A stretch of 26,607 bases of DNA, from assembly GCA_016179715.1 (NCBI GenBank), contig JACPCQ010000048.1:1-26607 (forward strand), written 5' to 3'. This stretch comes from Parcubacteria group bacterium. GTDB taxonomy: Bacteria; Patescibacteriota; Minisyncoccia; JACPCQ01. Below are positions 17,703-26,090 of the stretch, one piece after another. The translations under genes were made by a program, and so were the position numbers. The notes beneath the pieces were generated by a model. That model was not told the origin of the DNA. It saw only the letters and a list, made by a program, of their open reading frames with translations, and did no database searches. Each line of letters starts with the position of its first letter. Position 1 is the stretch's first letter.

Positions 17703-20246
17703 TTATTCTGCTTTTAATCTTAACGAGTTTAAAACGACGCTGATGCTGGAGAAAGCCATTGCGGCAGCGGCAAAAATCGGGTTGAGCAAAATCCCAAAAA
17801 ACGGATACAAAAGCCCTGCGGCGACCGGAATGAATGCGGAATTATAAAAAAACGCCCAAAAAAGGTTCTGTTTTATTATTTTCATTGTCCTCTTAGAGAG
17901 TTTTATTGTTTCGGGAATAAGCATTAAATCTCCGCGCATCAGCGTGATATTGGCCGCCTCCATCGCGATGTCTGTGCCTTCTCCCATTGCGATACCGACA
18001 TGTGCTTGCGTGAGTGCCGGCGCATCATTGATGCCGTCGCCAATCATTGCAACAATCTTTCCTTTATTTTGAAGTTCCCGCACCTTTTCAGATTTTTTAT
18101 CAGGAAGGACCTCGCTCATTACATTTTCTATTCCCGCCTGAGCCGCAATGGCCCGGGCCGTGCGGTCATTATCCCCCGTAAGCATCCAGACATCTAGCCC
18201 GCTTTCTTTCAAGGTTTTTACTGCTTTGATTGATTCTTTTTTTAGCACGTCAGCAACGGCAAGCGCGCCTTTGATTTGCTTATCAACAACAAGAAGCATC
18301 ACTGTCTTGCCTTCGCTTTCAAGACCCATAATTTTATTTTCATACGGAGTGGTATCCAGGCCTATTTCTTGGATTAAGGCCCTATTACCAAGGTATGCCT
18401 CTACTCTTCGGGAATCAATCCGCAAAAAACCGCGCAATCCTTTTCCGGAAATCGCTTTAAAATCTTCCAGTTTATACAATTCAAGATTTTCTTTTTTTGC
18501 CTCGTCTATTATTGCTTTGTCTAATGGGTGTGAAGATTTTTGGTCTAACGACGCGGCATATTGCAAAATCGCTTTAGCTAACGGGTGTTCGGATCTTTGC
18601 TCCAATGACGCGGCAAAGTGAAGCACTTGCGCTTTGTTTCCGTTATCAAACGCAATAATATCGGTTAACTGCGGTTTTCCTTGAGTAAGTGTGCCGGTTT
18701 TATCCAAAACTATCGTGTCAATGCCGCCGGCAATTTCAAGCGAAGCCGCGTCTCTGACAAGAATTCCCTTGGTTGCCGCACTTCCGGAAGAAACCATAAT
18801 AGCCATAGGGGTCGCGAGACCAAGCGCGCAAGGACAAGCAATAATCAGAACCGCCACAAAATTAATTAGGGCAAAATTAAATGCAGGCACAGGTCCAAAA
18901 AAGAACCAAACAACAAAAGTGAGAACGGCAATACCAATGACCGCGGGCACGAAATATGAAGAAACCAGATCGGCGAGGCGCTGAATCGGCGCTTTTGACC
19001 CCTGCGCTTCCTCCACCATCTTAATTATCCGAGAAAGTACGGTGTCCTTGCCCACTTTTGTCGTGTAAAAAGTGAACGTTCCGAATTTGTTCACCGTACT
19101 GCCAATGACCGCATGTCCAATTGTTTTATGCACCGGCATTGATTCTCCCGTTACCATTGATTCATCAATTTCCGAATCACCCTCGGTAATTTTTCCATCT
19201 ACAGGCACCCTTTCACCCGGACGCACAATCACCAAGTCTCCGACGCTGACGTCTGAAATCGGTATCTCAATTTCTTTTCCGTTCTTCAAAATTGTAGCGG
19301 TTTTTGGCTGTAGCCCAATAAGTTTTTTTATCGCCTCCGAAGCTCTCCCCTTCATCAATATCTCAAAATATTTTCCTAAAAGAATTAAAACGATAATGAT
19401 GGCTGAGGTATCAAAATAAATTTTTGGCGCGACTCCGCCTCGTCCAAGAAACGCCGGAAAAATTGTCACAGCCGTGCTATAAAAGTATGCCGCCAATGTG
19501 CCAATGGCAATCAGCGTGTTCATGTCAGCGGTGCGGTATTTTACCAACAGCTTGAGTCCTGCGTAAAACTGCCAGCCGACCCAGAACTGCACGGGGGTGG
19601 TTAAAATAAGAAGAACCCAGTTATTGTTTAAAATTCTTGGCACAAAAGAGAACCACTCCGGAAAACTGCCGAAAAATATAAAGAGAGAAAGAACGCCGCC
19701 AACGACAAGTTTCGTTTTAAGTGTTTTTAGTTGTTTTTCACGTTCAAGCTTTTCTTTGTCTAAAACCTCTTCGGCCTCACCTTCTTCCATAATCGGTTTA
19801 TAGCCGGCATCGGTAATAACTTTAAAAATTTCGTTGACGGTAAGTATATTGCGGCTAAACACAACCCTTGCCCGCTGATTTGAAAAATCTACATCAATGT
19901 TTTTAATGCCGGGCAATTTTTTAAGCGCGCCCCCAACAACCATGGCGCAGTGGGGAGAATCCATTCCCAACACTTTTATTGAAATGGTTTCGGAATTTTT
20001 ATCGTTCGCTGTTTCTTTCTTTTTCTCATCTTGAGAGTTGACTTCAAGCTTGTAGCCCGCTGATTTAACCGTTTCGGCAAGGCCTGATTCCGAAACAACG
20101 TTTTCGTCAAATTCAATAAGTGCGGATTCCAAGGCAAAATTCACCCCCACGCTTTTTACGCCGGAGGTCTTTTTAAGCACTTTTTCAATCGTACGGACAC
20201 AAGAAGCGCAGTGCATTCCTTGAATTTTGTATGTTTTCTTCTTCAT
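17703..20246 (-). CDS. copA: Copper-exporting P1B-type ATPase
   Basis: 847-residue heavy-metal pump. Two N-terminal HMA domains: the first has the GMHCASC metal site (C13, C16); the second has GMDSPHCAM, in which the first Cys is replaced, so it may bind metal differently. Then eight membrane helices with the ACPCALGLATP ion motif (P1B-1, copper(I)), phosphorylation site DKTGTLTQGK, TGD in MLTGDNDRTA, and GDGINDAPALTQAHVGIAMG. The nucleotide domain has the SEHPLA histidine motif, but a 19-residue segment with it is duplicated in tandem (18501-18614). Codon use is visibly richer in A/T than in neighbours, suggesting acquisition. The start ATG 20246 has no Shine-Dalgarno. Confidence 0.95.
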   Translation of the reverse strand: MKKKTYKIQGMHCASCVRTIEKVLKKTSGVKSVGVNFALESALIEFDENVVSESGLAETVKSAGYKLEVNSQDEKKKETANDKNSETISIKVLGMDSPHCAMVVGGALKKLPGIKNIDVDFSNQRARVVFSRNILTVNEIFKVITDAGYKPIMEEGEAEEVLDKEKLEREKQLKTLKTKLVVGGVLSLFIFFGSFPEWFSFVPRILNNNWVLLILTTPVQFWVGWQFYAGLKLLVKYRTADMNTLIAIGTLAAYFYSTAVTIFPAFLGRGGVAPKIYFDTSAIIIVLILLGKYFEILMKGRASEAIKKLIGLQPKTATILKNGKEIEIPISDVSVGDLVIVRPGERVPVDGKITEGDSEIDESMVTGESMPVHKTIGHAVIGSTVNKFGTFTFYTTKVGKDTVLSRIIKMVEEAQGSKAPIQRLADLVSSYFVPAVIGIAVLTFVVWFFFGPVPAFNFALINFVAVLIIACPCALGLATPMAIMVSSGSAATKGILVRDAASLEIAGGIDTIVLDKTGTLTQGKPQLTDIIAFDNGNKAQVLHFAASLEQRSEHPLAKAILQYAASLDQKSSHPLDKAIIDEAKKENLELYKLEDFKAISGKGLRGFLRIDSRRVEAYLGNRALIQEIGLDTTPYENKIMGLESEGKTVMLLVVDKQIKGALAVADVLKKESIKAVKTLKESGLDVWMLTGDNDRTARAIAAQAGIENVMSEVLPDKKSEKVRELQNKGKIVAMIGDGINDAPALTQAHVGIAMGEGTDIAMEAANITLMRGDLMLIPETIKLSKRTMKIIKQNLFWAFFYNSAFIPVAAGLLYPFFGILLNPIFAAAAMAFSSISVVLNSLRLKAE
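18501..18614 (-). repeat. 57-bp tandem duplication inside copA
   Basis: Two consecutive 19-residue units: AASLEQRSEHPLAKAILQY (18558-18614) and AASLDQKSSHPLDKAIIDE (18501-18557). They have diverged in DNA and protein, so this is an old duplication that keeps the frame. Confidence 0.85.
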
Positions 20247-20305
20247 TATTTTATTCTACGCCAAGTTGTGTGTTCCTGCACGCTTGACCGGAGAAATCCT
20301 AATCC

Positions 20306-20393
20306 GTACGTATTTTTTATACTCCGCAACTGCCTCCGCTGCGAGGGTTGTACGTATTTTTTATACTCCGCAACTGCCTCCGCTGCGAGGGTT
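20306..20393. repeat. Perfect 44-bp tandem repeat at the end of the Cys-motif gene
   Basis: Copies 20306-20349 and 20350-20393 are identical. The second copy (proximal to the gene) encodes the last residues NPRSGGSCGV and the stop codon of the gene ending at 20361; the first copy is an untranslated duplicate in the spacer to copA. Confidence 0.95.
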
Positions 20394-21296
20394 AAGCGTG
20401 TCCACTTCTGCAAGAATCTGTTGGTAACCCTGCGCGCTGGAGTAAACGGAGCCGAGAATTTCTTTCGGATTGATTTGGCGCCAATCCACACCGCGGTTTT
20501 TAAAGTATTCGGCTATCGTCAGATATGTATCAGGGAACCAATAGGCATTGACCTGCAGCGCGATTTCATACATTTTTTCTTCAGGAATGTCTTGCGAAGC
20601 CATAAGCTCCAACAATCCCAACATCGCCATGCCGTGATTACAGTCAGGAAAATAGGTTGAGTTACCACAGCATGGACGATAAATATTCTTGCTCACGCGT
20701 TCCACTAATGCTTGTTGCGCTTCTGTGAGCGTTACAAAATGATGCGTGCTATAATGTTCCATTGCATCCCCGCGCGCCAGTGTCCACCCGCCGGTAGATG
20801 CAAAGCGGCCCGCATTTCCTCCGTATCGCGGGTTCTGCATGGGGCCGTTCTCAAGAATTTCGTTTTTATTTGCAAGCCCGAATGCCCAAAGAAGGTTCAG
20901 CAGAAAGCGCGAATTTTCTGGAGTCATGACCAGTGCGCCGTTCTCCTCCCCGTACAACAGCGCTGTTGATTCTTGGCCTAAGGCCGGGGAGTTTTGCTGT
21001 GCGTACAGTTTGAGGAATTTTTCTTCGTCAATAACGCCGGATTCCAGCAATTTTTTGCCTAAATCTCCCCACTGCACGGGCAAGGTAACTCCCTCCGGCG
21101 GTAAAACGGCCCGCACAAGAACGTCCCGAGGTATCGGAGACTGCTTCATCTCCCTTTCCGTAAATTGCGCCAGGACAATGCCTCCGGACAAAAGCGCTGC
21201 TGCGAAAAACAAGATATATGTCTGTCGGCGCTTCCGTCGGGTGTTTTCTTCGGCCGCACCGTGCTCATTGTTCTCTCTGGTCTGTGTTGCTGTCAT
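20361..21296 (-). CDS. Membrane-anchored Cys-motif protein (CCGN...DCNHG), unknown
   Basis: 311 residues, not assigned to a named family. Residues 1-25 are charged, then one membrane helix (YILFFAAALLSGGIVLAQF), with the rest outside. The notable part is YRPCCGNSTYFPDCNHGMAM near residues 205-224, with a Cys-Cys pair, a third Cys and a His, preceded by EHYSTHHFVTL. The C-terminus ends SGGSCGV with a further Cys. These would suit metal or disulfide chemistry. It overlaps the end of the CcdA gene by 32 bases, so it is translated with it, and is followed by copA. A thiol or copper protein reduced through CcdA is inferred. Its last codons lie in the 44-bp tandem repeat. Confidence 0.8.
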   Translation of the reverse strand: MTATQTRENNEHGAAEENTRRKRRQTYILFFAAALLSGGIVLAQFTEREMKQSPIPRDVLVRAVLPPEGVTLPVQWGDLGKKLLESGVIDEEKFLKLYAQQNSPALGQESTALLYGEENGALVMTPENSRFLLNLLWAFGLANKNEILENGPMQNPRYGGNAGRFASTGGWTLARGDAMEHYSTHHFVTLTEAQQALVERVSKNIYRPCCGNSTYFPDCNHGMAMLGLLELMASQDIPEEKMYEIALQVNAYWFPDTYLTIAEYFKNRGVDWRQINPKEILGSVYSSAQGYQQILAEVDTLNPRSGGSCGV

Positions 21297-22161
21297 ATTT
21301 TTTTCTATTGTTCAATCTTCTTGCTTTCAATAAAAAGAAAAAGAAAAGTCCGACAATGAGCATCCCCCAAAGAGCATCCGGGGCCCGCTCAAGCCCCGCA
21401 AAGGCGCGCAGAGACCACGCGTTCAGTGTCTTCCCTACTTCCGACTGGACGGCGGGAGCCCAGAATGCGTTCCCTGTGGACGCAAGGGACAGAAGAACGA
21501 TACCCATCACGAAGAATATTCCTGCTGCGAAGATGTTGGTGGAATGTACCGTCAGCGTCTTTGTCCCAAAGCGTATGTGCAGGAGCTTCCCTCTGATAAA
21601 CCGCAATTCTTCCAGGTGAAATCTGTCATAAGCGTATGCGGCAAGAAAAAGCGGGAGGGTCATTCCGAACACATACGCAAAGGCTACAATAAGCGCTTTC
21701 CAGAATGCGCCAGAGATGACTGCAAGCGTTATTGCTCCGGCCAGTACCGGAGCACAGCACGATGTTGCCGCTCCGGAGAAAAGGCCGAGCAAAAAGATGC
21801 TCCCCACCCCAGACCCGCGCGCAGAGAGCGGTCTCTTTTTTGGCATCGGAATTAACGCAAAACCGCGTCCCGATACCGCAAGAACGGAAAGCCCGAACAT
21901 GAGAAGCCCGCCGATGATATACAGCTCTTTGTGGAAATCCTGAAATAATTCAGCAAGCCACGCGACTCCGAGAGCAATGGGGACGAGAATGGCCGCGATC
22001 CCCGCGAAGAAAACAAGCGTCATGGCGACCATGCGCGTTTTTTTACGAAAGACGGAGGCAAGATAGGCCGGGAGCAATACGGTTACACAGCACGGGGCGA
22101 ATAACGCAACCATACCGGCAAGGAACGCGGCGATAATTGATGCGCCCAAGATAATGTCCAT
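21265..22161 (-). CDS. CcdA/DsbD-like thiol electron transporter
   Basis: 298-residue integral membrane protein of the CcdA family, which carries electrons from cytoplasmic thioredoxin across the membrane to outside thiol proteins. Both Cys motifs are visible: LFAPCCVTVLLPAYLAS in helix 1 and AATSCCAPVLAGAI in the mid-protein helix. About six to seven membrane helices are present, including a C-terminal one (WGMLIVGLFFFFLLKA). The usual spacing of one Cys per helix is replaced by a Cys-Cys pair in each. No thioredoxin is encoded in the window. The gene starts 6 bases after the DUF1573 gene and overlaps the next one; its stop is TGA, showing that TGA is used as stop here. Confidence 0.88.
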   Translation of the reverse strand: MDIILGASIIAAFLAGMVALFAPCCVTVLLPAYLASVFRKKTRMVAMTLVFFAGIAAILVPIALGVAWLAELFQDFHKELYIIGGLLMFGLSVLAVSGRGFALIPMPKKRPLSARGSGVGSIFLLGLFSGAATSCCAPVLAGAITLAVISGAFWKALIVAFAYVFGMTLPLFLAAYAYDRFHLEELRFIRGKLLHIRFGTKTLTVHSTNIFAAGIFFVMGIVLLSLASTGNAFWAPAVQSEVGKTLNAWSLRAFAGLERAPDALWGMLIVGLFFFFLLKARRLNNRKKYDSNTDQREQ

Positions 22162-22167
22162 ACGCGG

Positions 22168-22665
22168 CTATTTTATGACGACGGCGCTAAAACGCAGCTC
22201 GACCTTCGGGGATTTTTGTGAATTCGTCTCCAGATAGATACTGCGTCTGGCAAGCCCGACTCCTGCCGGGCCATGTGCGGCAGGGTCAAATTCCGCCTCT
22301 ACGGCCGCTTGCTCACCCGGGGCGATGATAATATTGCTGCGGGAAGGCGTTCCGTGTCCGGACATGCCGAATCTTCCGCGCGCGTTTCCGGACGCGTCGG
22401 TCACAACGGCGGTGGTGCACATGCAGGAGGTATATACTTTTTCAATGCGTACCGGTTCGGTCCCATCGTTGGAGAGGGTAAAGCTGTGCGTGACTATCCC
22501 GTCCTGCATCGGGACGGTGCCAAAATCGAAATCATTCTCGACCGCAAGCAACACGCTAGCAGAGTACGAATCGGGAGAATCGCCGCCGCCGGTTCCCGCC
22601 AGCACCAGCGCTGTCGCGCCCAGCAGAATAAAAAGTCCGAGCACATAGAGAATTGGCTGTTTCAT
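22168..22665 (-). CDS. DUF1573 protein, membrane-anchored
   Basis: 165 residues. An N-terminal anchor (ILYVLGLFILLGATALVLAG) is followed by an Ig/ASPM-like beta domain of the DUF1573 family: FDFGTVPMQDGIVTHSFTLS, NDGTEPVRIEKVYTSCMCTT with the family's CxC pair, and IIIAPGEQAAVEAEFDPA. A variable GMSGHGTPS loop lies between. Function of the family is not established; CxC proteins of this kind often sit beside thiol transport genes, as here next to CcdA. A TTGATT/TTATGC promoter candidate overlaps the upstream terminator, placing transcription start close to the ATG at 22665. Confidence 0.85.
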   Translation of the reverse strand: MKQPILYVLGLFILLGATALVLAGTGGGDSPDSYSASVLLAVENDFDFGTVPMQDGIVTHSFTLSNDGTEPVRIEKVYTSCMCTTAVVTDASGNARGRFGMSGHGTPSRSNIIIAPGEQAAVEAEFDPAAHGPAGVGLARRSIYLETNSQKSPKVELRFSAVVIK

Positions 22666-22686
22666 ATTGTTGAAGATGCATAAAGC

Positions 22687-22716
22687 AAAAACGCCCGTTC
22701 AATCAAGAACAGGCGC
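22687..22716 (-). terminator. Terminator after the Cys/His-loop membrane protein
   Basis: On the minus strand GCGCCTGTTC (22716-22707) pairs with GAACGGGCGT (22700-22691) with two wobble-type mismatches, followed by TTTT (22690-22687). Confidence 0.7.
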
Positions 22717-22743
22717 TTTTATAAACAGGAATAATTTGTCTTT

Positions 22744-23208
22744 TTATACAAAGACAGGAAAAAGCGCCCGGAGGTAGTGCAAGAACGGCTCGCGTCCGGC
22801 AGAGCGCGCAAACCACCGGCGCAAAAGTAACTGCGAAGAAAAAACCGAGGCAAAGGACTGCCTTTTATAAAAAAACTTTTCTGCCGCAGCGCCGGAAATT
22901 TCGCACCGGAACCTTTTTTGCAGGAGTATCCAGAGCGCCGATAGTAAAATCGCGAGTAGGGCAAACAGCGCGGGCCCCGCAAGGACAGACTCTTCAAAAA
23001 CCGCCCGGAAAGCGGCCCGCATACCGGAGACGTGGTGCTCAACAAAAGCAATGGCGTTTGCAGCCGACACGCAGTGTTCCGCAGATACCGCAGATACCGG
23101 GCAGTAGTGGCTGCTGGAATGCGGCATCATGCCGAATCCCAGCACGCCGAACAAGCTGACGGTGCCAAGAGTAACAAGAAGGATAAAGATTAAAGTTTTC
23201 TTCCGCAT
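22744..23208 (-). CDS. Membrane protein with Cys/His outer loop (154 aa)
   Basis: Not assigned to a family. Helix 1 (LIFILLVTLGTVSLFGVLGF) is followed by an outside loop MMPHSSSHYCPVSAVSAEHC and FVEHHVSG, dense in His, Met and Cys, then a second helix (LAGPALFALLAILLSALWIL) and a basic inside tail. The His/Cys/Met loop suggests copper binding, an inference supported by the adjacent copper/thiol genes. ATG 23208 is preferred over 23226 because it directly precedes a typical RKK-hydrophobic start. A terminator follows, so it is transcribed separately from the DUF1573-CcdA operon. Confidence 0.72.
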   Translation of the reverse strand: MRKKTLIFILLVTLGTVSLFGVLGFGMMPHSSSHYCPVSAVSAEHCVSAANAIAFVEHHVSGMRAAFRAVFEESVLAGPALFALLAILLSALWILLQKRFRCEISGAAAEKFFYKRQSFASVFSSQLLLRRWFARSAGREPFLHYLRALFPVFV

Positions 23209-23258
23209 AATATAACAATACCACAAAAAAATAGAAAAGACAGTGCGCTATGCGCGTA

Positions 23259-23780
23259 CTACCCCAGTCTTTTTTTGGCAAAGACAAAAACGAGATAGCC
23301 GGTTCCGATGCCGACCAGCGCTCCTCCCAGGATGTCCGACGGGTAATGAATCCCCGCAATGATGCGGCTTACGGTCATCGCTATTGCCAAGGAGAAAAAA
23401 ACAATACCCCACGACCTGCTATATAAAAACACGACGGTAGAGACGGCAAAGAAAAACGCCGCATGTCCCGACGGAAAAGACCAGTTGTCACTGGAGAGTA
23501 ATTGGCGGATGGGAAGGGCTGTGAAGGGGCGGGGGCGATGATAAAAAAAACGGATAAGTTCGGTTATGCCCAGACGGGCTAAAATGCCGGCTAAAGCGCC
23601 AACCAGAAAGATGCGTATTTTTGCATAACGTCCGCGCACCGCGAAGGCCAGGAACAACAAAAAGACGATTCCCAAAACATAAGGAGCGGTTTGCGCAAAA
23701 AAAACAATCAAGCCGTCAAAGATGCCGTTCCGTGCGGCAAGGCCGTTCAGAACAGTAAAAAGTTTTATGTCAAACCACAT
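23259..23780 (-). CDS. PAP2-family phosphatase, undecaprenyl-PP phosphatase candidate
   Basis: 173 residues with about five to six membrane helices. The three PAP2 motifs are complete: a KxxxxxxRP-like part reduced to FYHRPRPF, PSGHAAF with the catalytic His, and SRIIAGIHYPSDILGG with the nucleophile His. Bacterial enzymes of this size (BcrC/PgpB type) recycle undecaprenyl diphosphate on the outer face of the membrane, which would complete the cycle begun by UppS. Phosphatidylglycerophosphate or another lipid is possible too. It is encoded 21 bases after the HAD gene and probably cotranscribed with typA. Confidence 0.88.
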   Translation of the reverse strand: MWFDIKLFTVLNGLAARNGIFDGLIVFFAQTAPYVLGIVFLLFLAFAVRGRYAKIRIFLVGALAGILARLGITELIRFFYHRPRPFTALPIRQLLSSDNWSFPSGHAAFFFAVSTVVFLYSRSWGIVFFSLAIAMTVSRIIAGIHYPSDILGGALVGIGTGYLVFVFAKKRLG

Positions 23781-23801
23781 ATGTTTTGTCTGTTTGAGCG
23801 C

Positions 23802-24170
23802 CTATTTCCAGTATGGCCTGAAGTTTTCCATGTCCTCTATAAGTTTTTTTGCACTCTGGCCACGGTAGGTTATCGCTCGGTCATCCACATACACAGACGC
23901 AATCGGTTTGCCGGGGTTTGCCCCTCGCAGATTCGGATTCTTGTTAAAATAATCCACGGGGATGCCGTGCTCTTTGCAATAGGCGCGTAACTGTGCGCTC
24001 GCACGCGTTGAATAGATAAGGATTTTATGTCCCCGCTCTTTCAACAACCGGATGGCATCCACGATTTTGGCATTGGGTTTGCCGACGTGCTTGGCCCCTT
24101 TAAAGCCGTTATAATGCGCGATAACACCGTCAAAATCAAACGCATAGGTTCGTGGTTTGGGTTTTTTCAT
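23802..24170 (-). CDS. HAD-superfamily phosphatase (122 aa)
   Basis: Small HAD hydrolase. Motif I is YAFDFDGVIAHYNGFKG with both Asp residues, motif II is KILIYSTRA, and the C-terminal motif with acidic residues is ASVYVDDRAITY. The compact size with no clear cap domain resembles phosphatases of small substrates such as nucleotides or sugar phosphates; the substrate is unknown. ATG 24170 gives a start directly before the core; GTG 24197 would add nine residues. It follows typA closely and precedes the PAP2 gene, a likely three-gene transcript. A TATACT box lies 7 bases before the ATG, allowing an additional leaderless transcript. Confidence 0.83.
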   Translation of the reverse strand: MKKPKPRTYAFDFDGVIAHYNGFKGAKHVGKPNAKIVDAIRLLKERGHKILIYSTRASAQLRAYCKEHGIPVDYFNKNPNLRGANPGKPIASVYVDDRAITYRGQSAKKLIEDMENFRPYWK

Positions 24171-24215
24171 CTCTTTTAGTATATCAGAACGATTCACCTT
24201 ACCGAAACGCGGTAC

Positions 24216-26006
24216 TTATATCTTCCGCCGTGCCTTGGAGCGTTCAGCTTCTGTTAAAAACCGCTTGCGCAGACGCACGCTTTTTGGGGTAATTTCCAGA
24301 TATTCATCCTTGGCCATAATTTCAAGCCCACGCTCAATCGTCAATTCAAGCGGAGGCACCAGTTCAATCGCTTCATCGGAACCGGAAGCCCGCACGTTGG
24401 TAAGTTGTTTTCCCTTTGTGGGATTCACCTTCATCTCCTCTCCTTTTGCGGTGTTTCCAATCACCATTCCTTCATACACCTCGGTTCCCGGAGCGATGTA
24501 CAGCACTCCGCGTTCCTGCAATCCCCACAACGCATACCCCACCGCTGTGCCGCCGGCCATGGAAATCATGGAGCCGGTTGCGCGTTGTTGAATGTCCCCG
24601 GCATAGGGACGAAACCCGAGGACACGCGAAGAACAAATTCCCTCCCCTTTTGTATCAATTACAAACTGATTGCGATATCCCAGCAGTCCGCGTGTCGGGC
24701 CTTCAAAAGTAAGCCGAAGCAATTCATCAGTATAAGCCATATCCTTTAGGATAAAAGCGCGGGCGCCGAGGCGCTCAATAATCGTCCCCTGATATTCTTT
24801 TGGAATAACAATAATCACCTCTTCAAACGGCTCAACTTTTTCTCCCTGTTCCTCACGTATAATTACTTGCGGCTGTGATACTTGCAGTTCGTATCCCGCG
24901 CGGCGCATGTTTTCAAGCAGTATGGCAATGTGCAGCTCCCCGCGGCCAAACACCTCAAAACTGTCTCCTGCGCTAAAATCAACCCGAAGCCCCACGTTTA
25001 CCTCAAGCTCCCGTTCCAGATACTCTTTAATCAGGCGGGAAGTCACGAATTTTCCTTCGCGGGCGCGCAGGGGGGAGTTATTTGCAAGAAACGTCAGCTC
25101 AATCGTCGGCTCATCCACCGCAATCGCCGGAAGCGGCAGGGCATTTTCGTCCGTTGCAACCGTCTCGCCGATATAAATATCCGCAATGCCAGCAACCAGC
25201 ACGATATCCCCGGATTGCGCGGTTTCTGCTTCTTTTCTTTCCAGCCCCTCAAAAGTAAATATTTTAGAAAGTTTCCCCAGACGTGTTTCTCCGTCCGGTT
25301 TTTTTATGAAGACTTGTTCTCCCTCGGTCATCACTCCGTCATAAATTCGTCCCACGGCCATTCTGCCCAAAAAATTATCGTAGGCAAGATTAAATGGCTG
25401 AAAGCGCAGTGTGCGCTCTATCAATTCCGGAGAAGAAGCCGAAGGAACATGCGCGAGGATAACATCTAAAAGCGGAGTAAGGTCGGAGGAACTGTCTTGT
25501 AAACTTTTTTTTGCAATCCCCTGGCGCCCGATAGTGTAAATCACCGGAAAATTCGCCTGCTCGTCATTTGCTCCCAGTTCAAAGAAAAGTTCCAACACCT
25601 GTTCTTCGGTGCGCGCAGGGTCTGCGGCGGGCTTGTCAATCTTATTGATAACCACAATGGGCTTGAGCCCCAGTTCCAGAGATTTTTTCAACACAAAGCG
25701 TGTCTGCGGCATCGGCCCTTCCTGCGCATCCACCACCAAAAGTACCGAGTCAATGGAGCGTAGCACCCGTTCAACCTCCGAGCCGAAATCCGCGTGCCCG
25801 GGAGTGTCCACAATATTGATTTTTGTGCCACGGTAGTATATCGCGGCATTCTTTGAGTAAATGGTAATGCCGCGCTCCTGCTCAAGCGCGTTTGAATCCA
25901 TAGACACTCCTTCTGCGGCCGCTCCGGTCTGGCGCATAAGCGCATCGGTCAATGTTGTTTTCCCGTGGTCTACGTGCGCGATTATTGCGATGTTTCGTAT
26001 CTCCAT
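24216..26006 (-). CDS. typA: Translational GTPase BipA/TypA
   Basis: Ribosome-associated GTPase of the EF-G family that helps 50S assembly and adaptation to cold or stress. 596 residues, normal length. G1 AHVDHGKTT (residues 10-18), switch I ERGITIYSKNA, G3 VDTPGHADFG, G4 VINKIDKP, then domain II (FNLAYDNFLGRMAVGRIYDG), the EF-G like domains III and V, and the BipA-specific C-terminal domain (MVIGNTAKGEEMKVNPTKGK, ending SKARRKI). The ATG at 26006 has no convincing Shine-Dalgarno. The leader carries a terminator-like hairpin with eight T just before the start, so attenuation is possible. Confidence 0.97.
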   Translation of the reverse strand: MEIRNIAIIAHVDHGKTTLTDALMRQTGAAAEGVSMDSNALEQERGITIYSKNAAIYYRGTKINIVDTPGHADFGSEVERVLRSIDSVLLVVDAQEGPMPQTRFVLKKSLELGLKPIVVINKIDKPAADPARTEEQVLELFFELGANDEQANFPVIYTIGRQGIAKKSLQDSSSDLTPLLDVILAHVPSASSPELIERTLRFQPFNLAYDNFLGRMAVGRIYDGVMTEGEQVFIKKPDGETRLGKLSKIFTFEGLERKEAETAQSGDIVLVAGIADIYIGETVATDENALPLPAIAVDEPTIELTFLANNSPLRAREGKFVTSRLIKEYLERELEVNVGLRVDFSAGDSFEVFGRGELHIAILLENMRRAGYELQVSQPQVIIREEQGEKVEPFEEVIIVIPKEYQGTIIERLGARAFILKDMAYTDELLRLTFEGPTRGLLGYRNQFVIDTKGEGICSSRVLGFRPYAGDIQQRATGSMISMAGGTAVGYALWGLQERGVLYIAPGTEVYEGMVIGNTAKGEEMKVNPTKGKQLTNVRASGSDEAIELVPPLELTIERGLEIMAKDEYLEITPKSVRLRKRFLTEAERSKARRKI

Positions 26007-26011
26007 ACTTC

Positions 26012-26045
26012 AAAAAAAAGAGGCCCCAAAAGAAGCCCCGAGGCC
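26012..26045 (-). terminator. Hairpin plus T8 in the typA leader
   Basis: On the minus strand GGCCTC (26045-26040) pairs with GGGGCC (26027-26022) over a 12-base loop, and T8 follows (26019-26012). It sits between a promoter candidate and the typA ATG at 26006, so it is either the terminator of the upstream gene or a leader attenuator. Confidence 0.55.
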
Positions 26046-26062
26046 AGTGATACCACTACCTA

Positions 26063-26090
26063 AATATACAACGATTTCAATTTTTTACAA
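26063..26090 (-). promoter_or_regulatory. Promoter candidate for typA
   Basis: Minus-strand TTGTAA (26085-26090), 16-base spacer, TATATT (26063-26068). The -35 coincides with the last codon and stop codon of the upstream phosphatase gene. Confidence 0.5.

Noticed and set aside
20281..20400. Attachment site made by the 44-bp direct repeats
   Set aside because: The copies are strictly adjacent with nothing between them, so it is a tandem duplication, not element ends.
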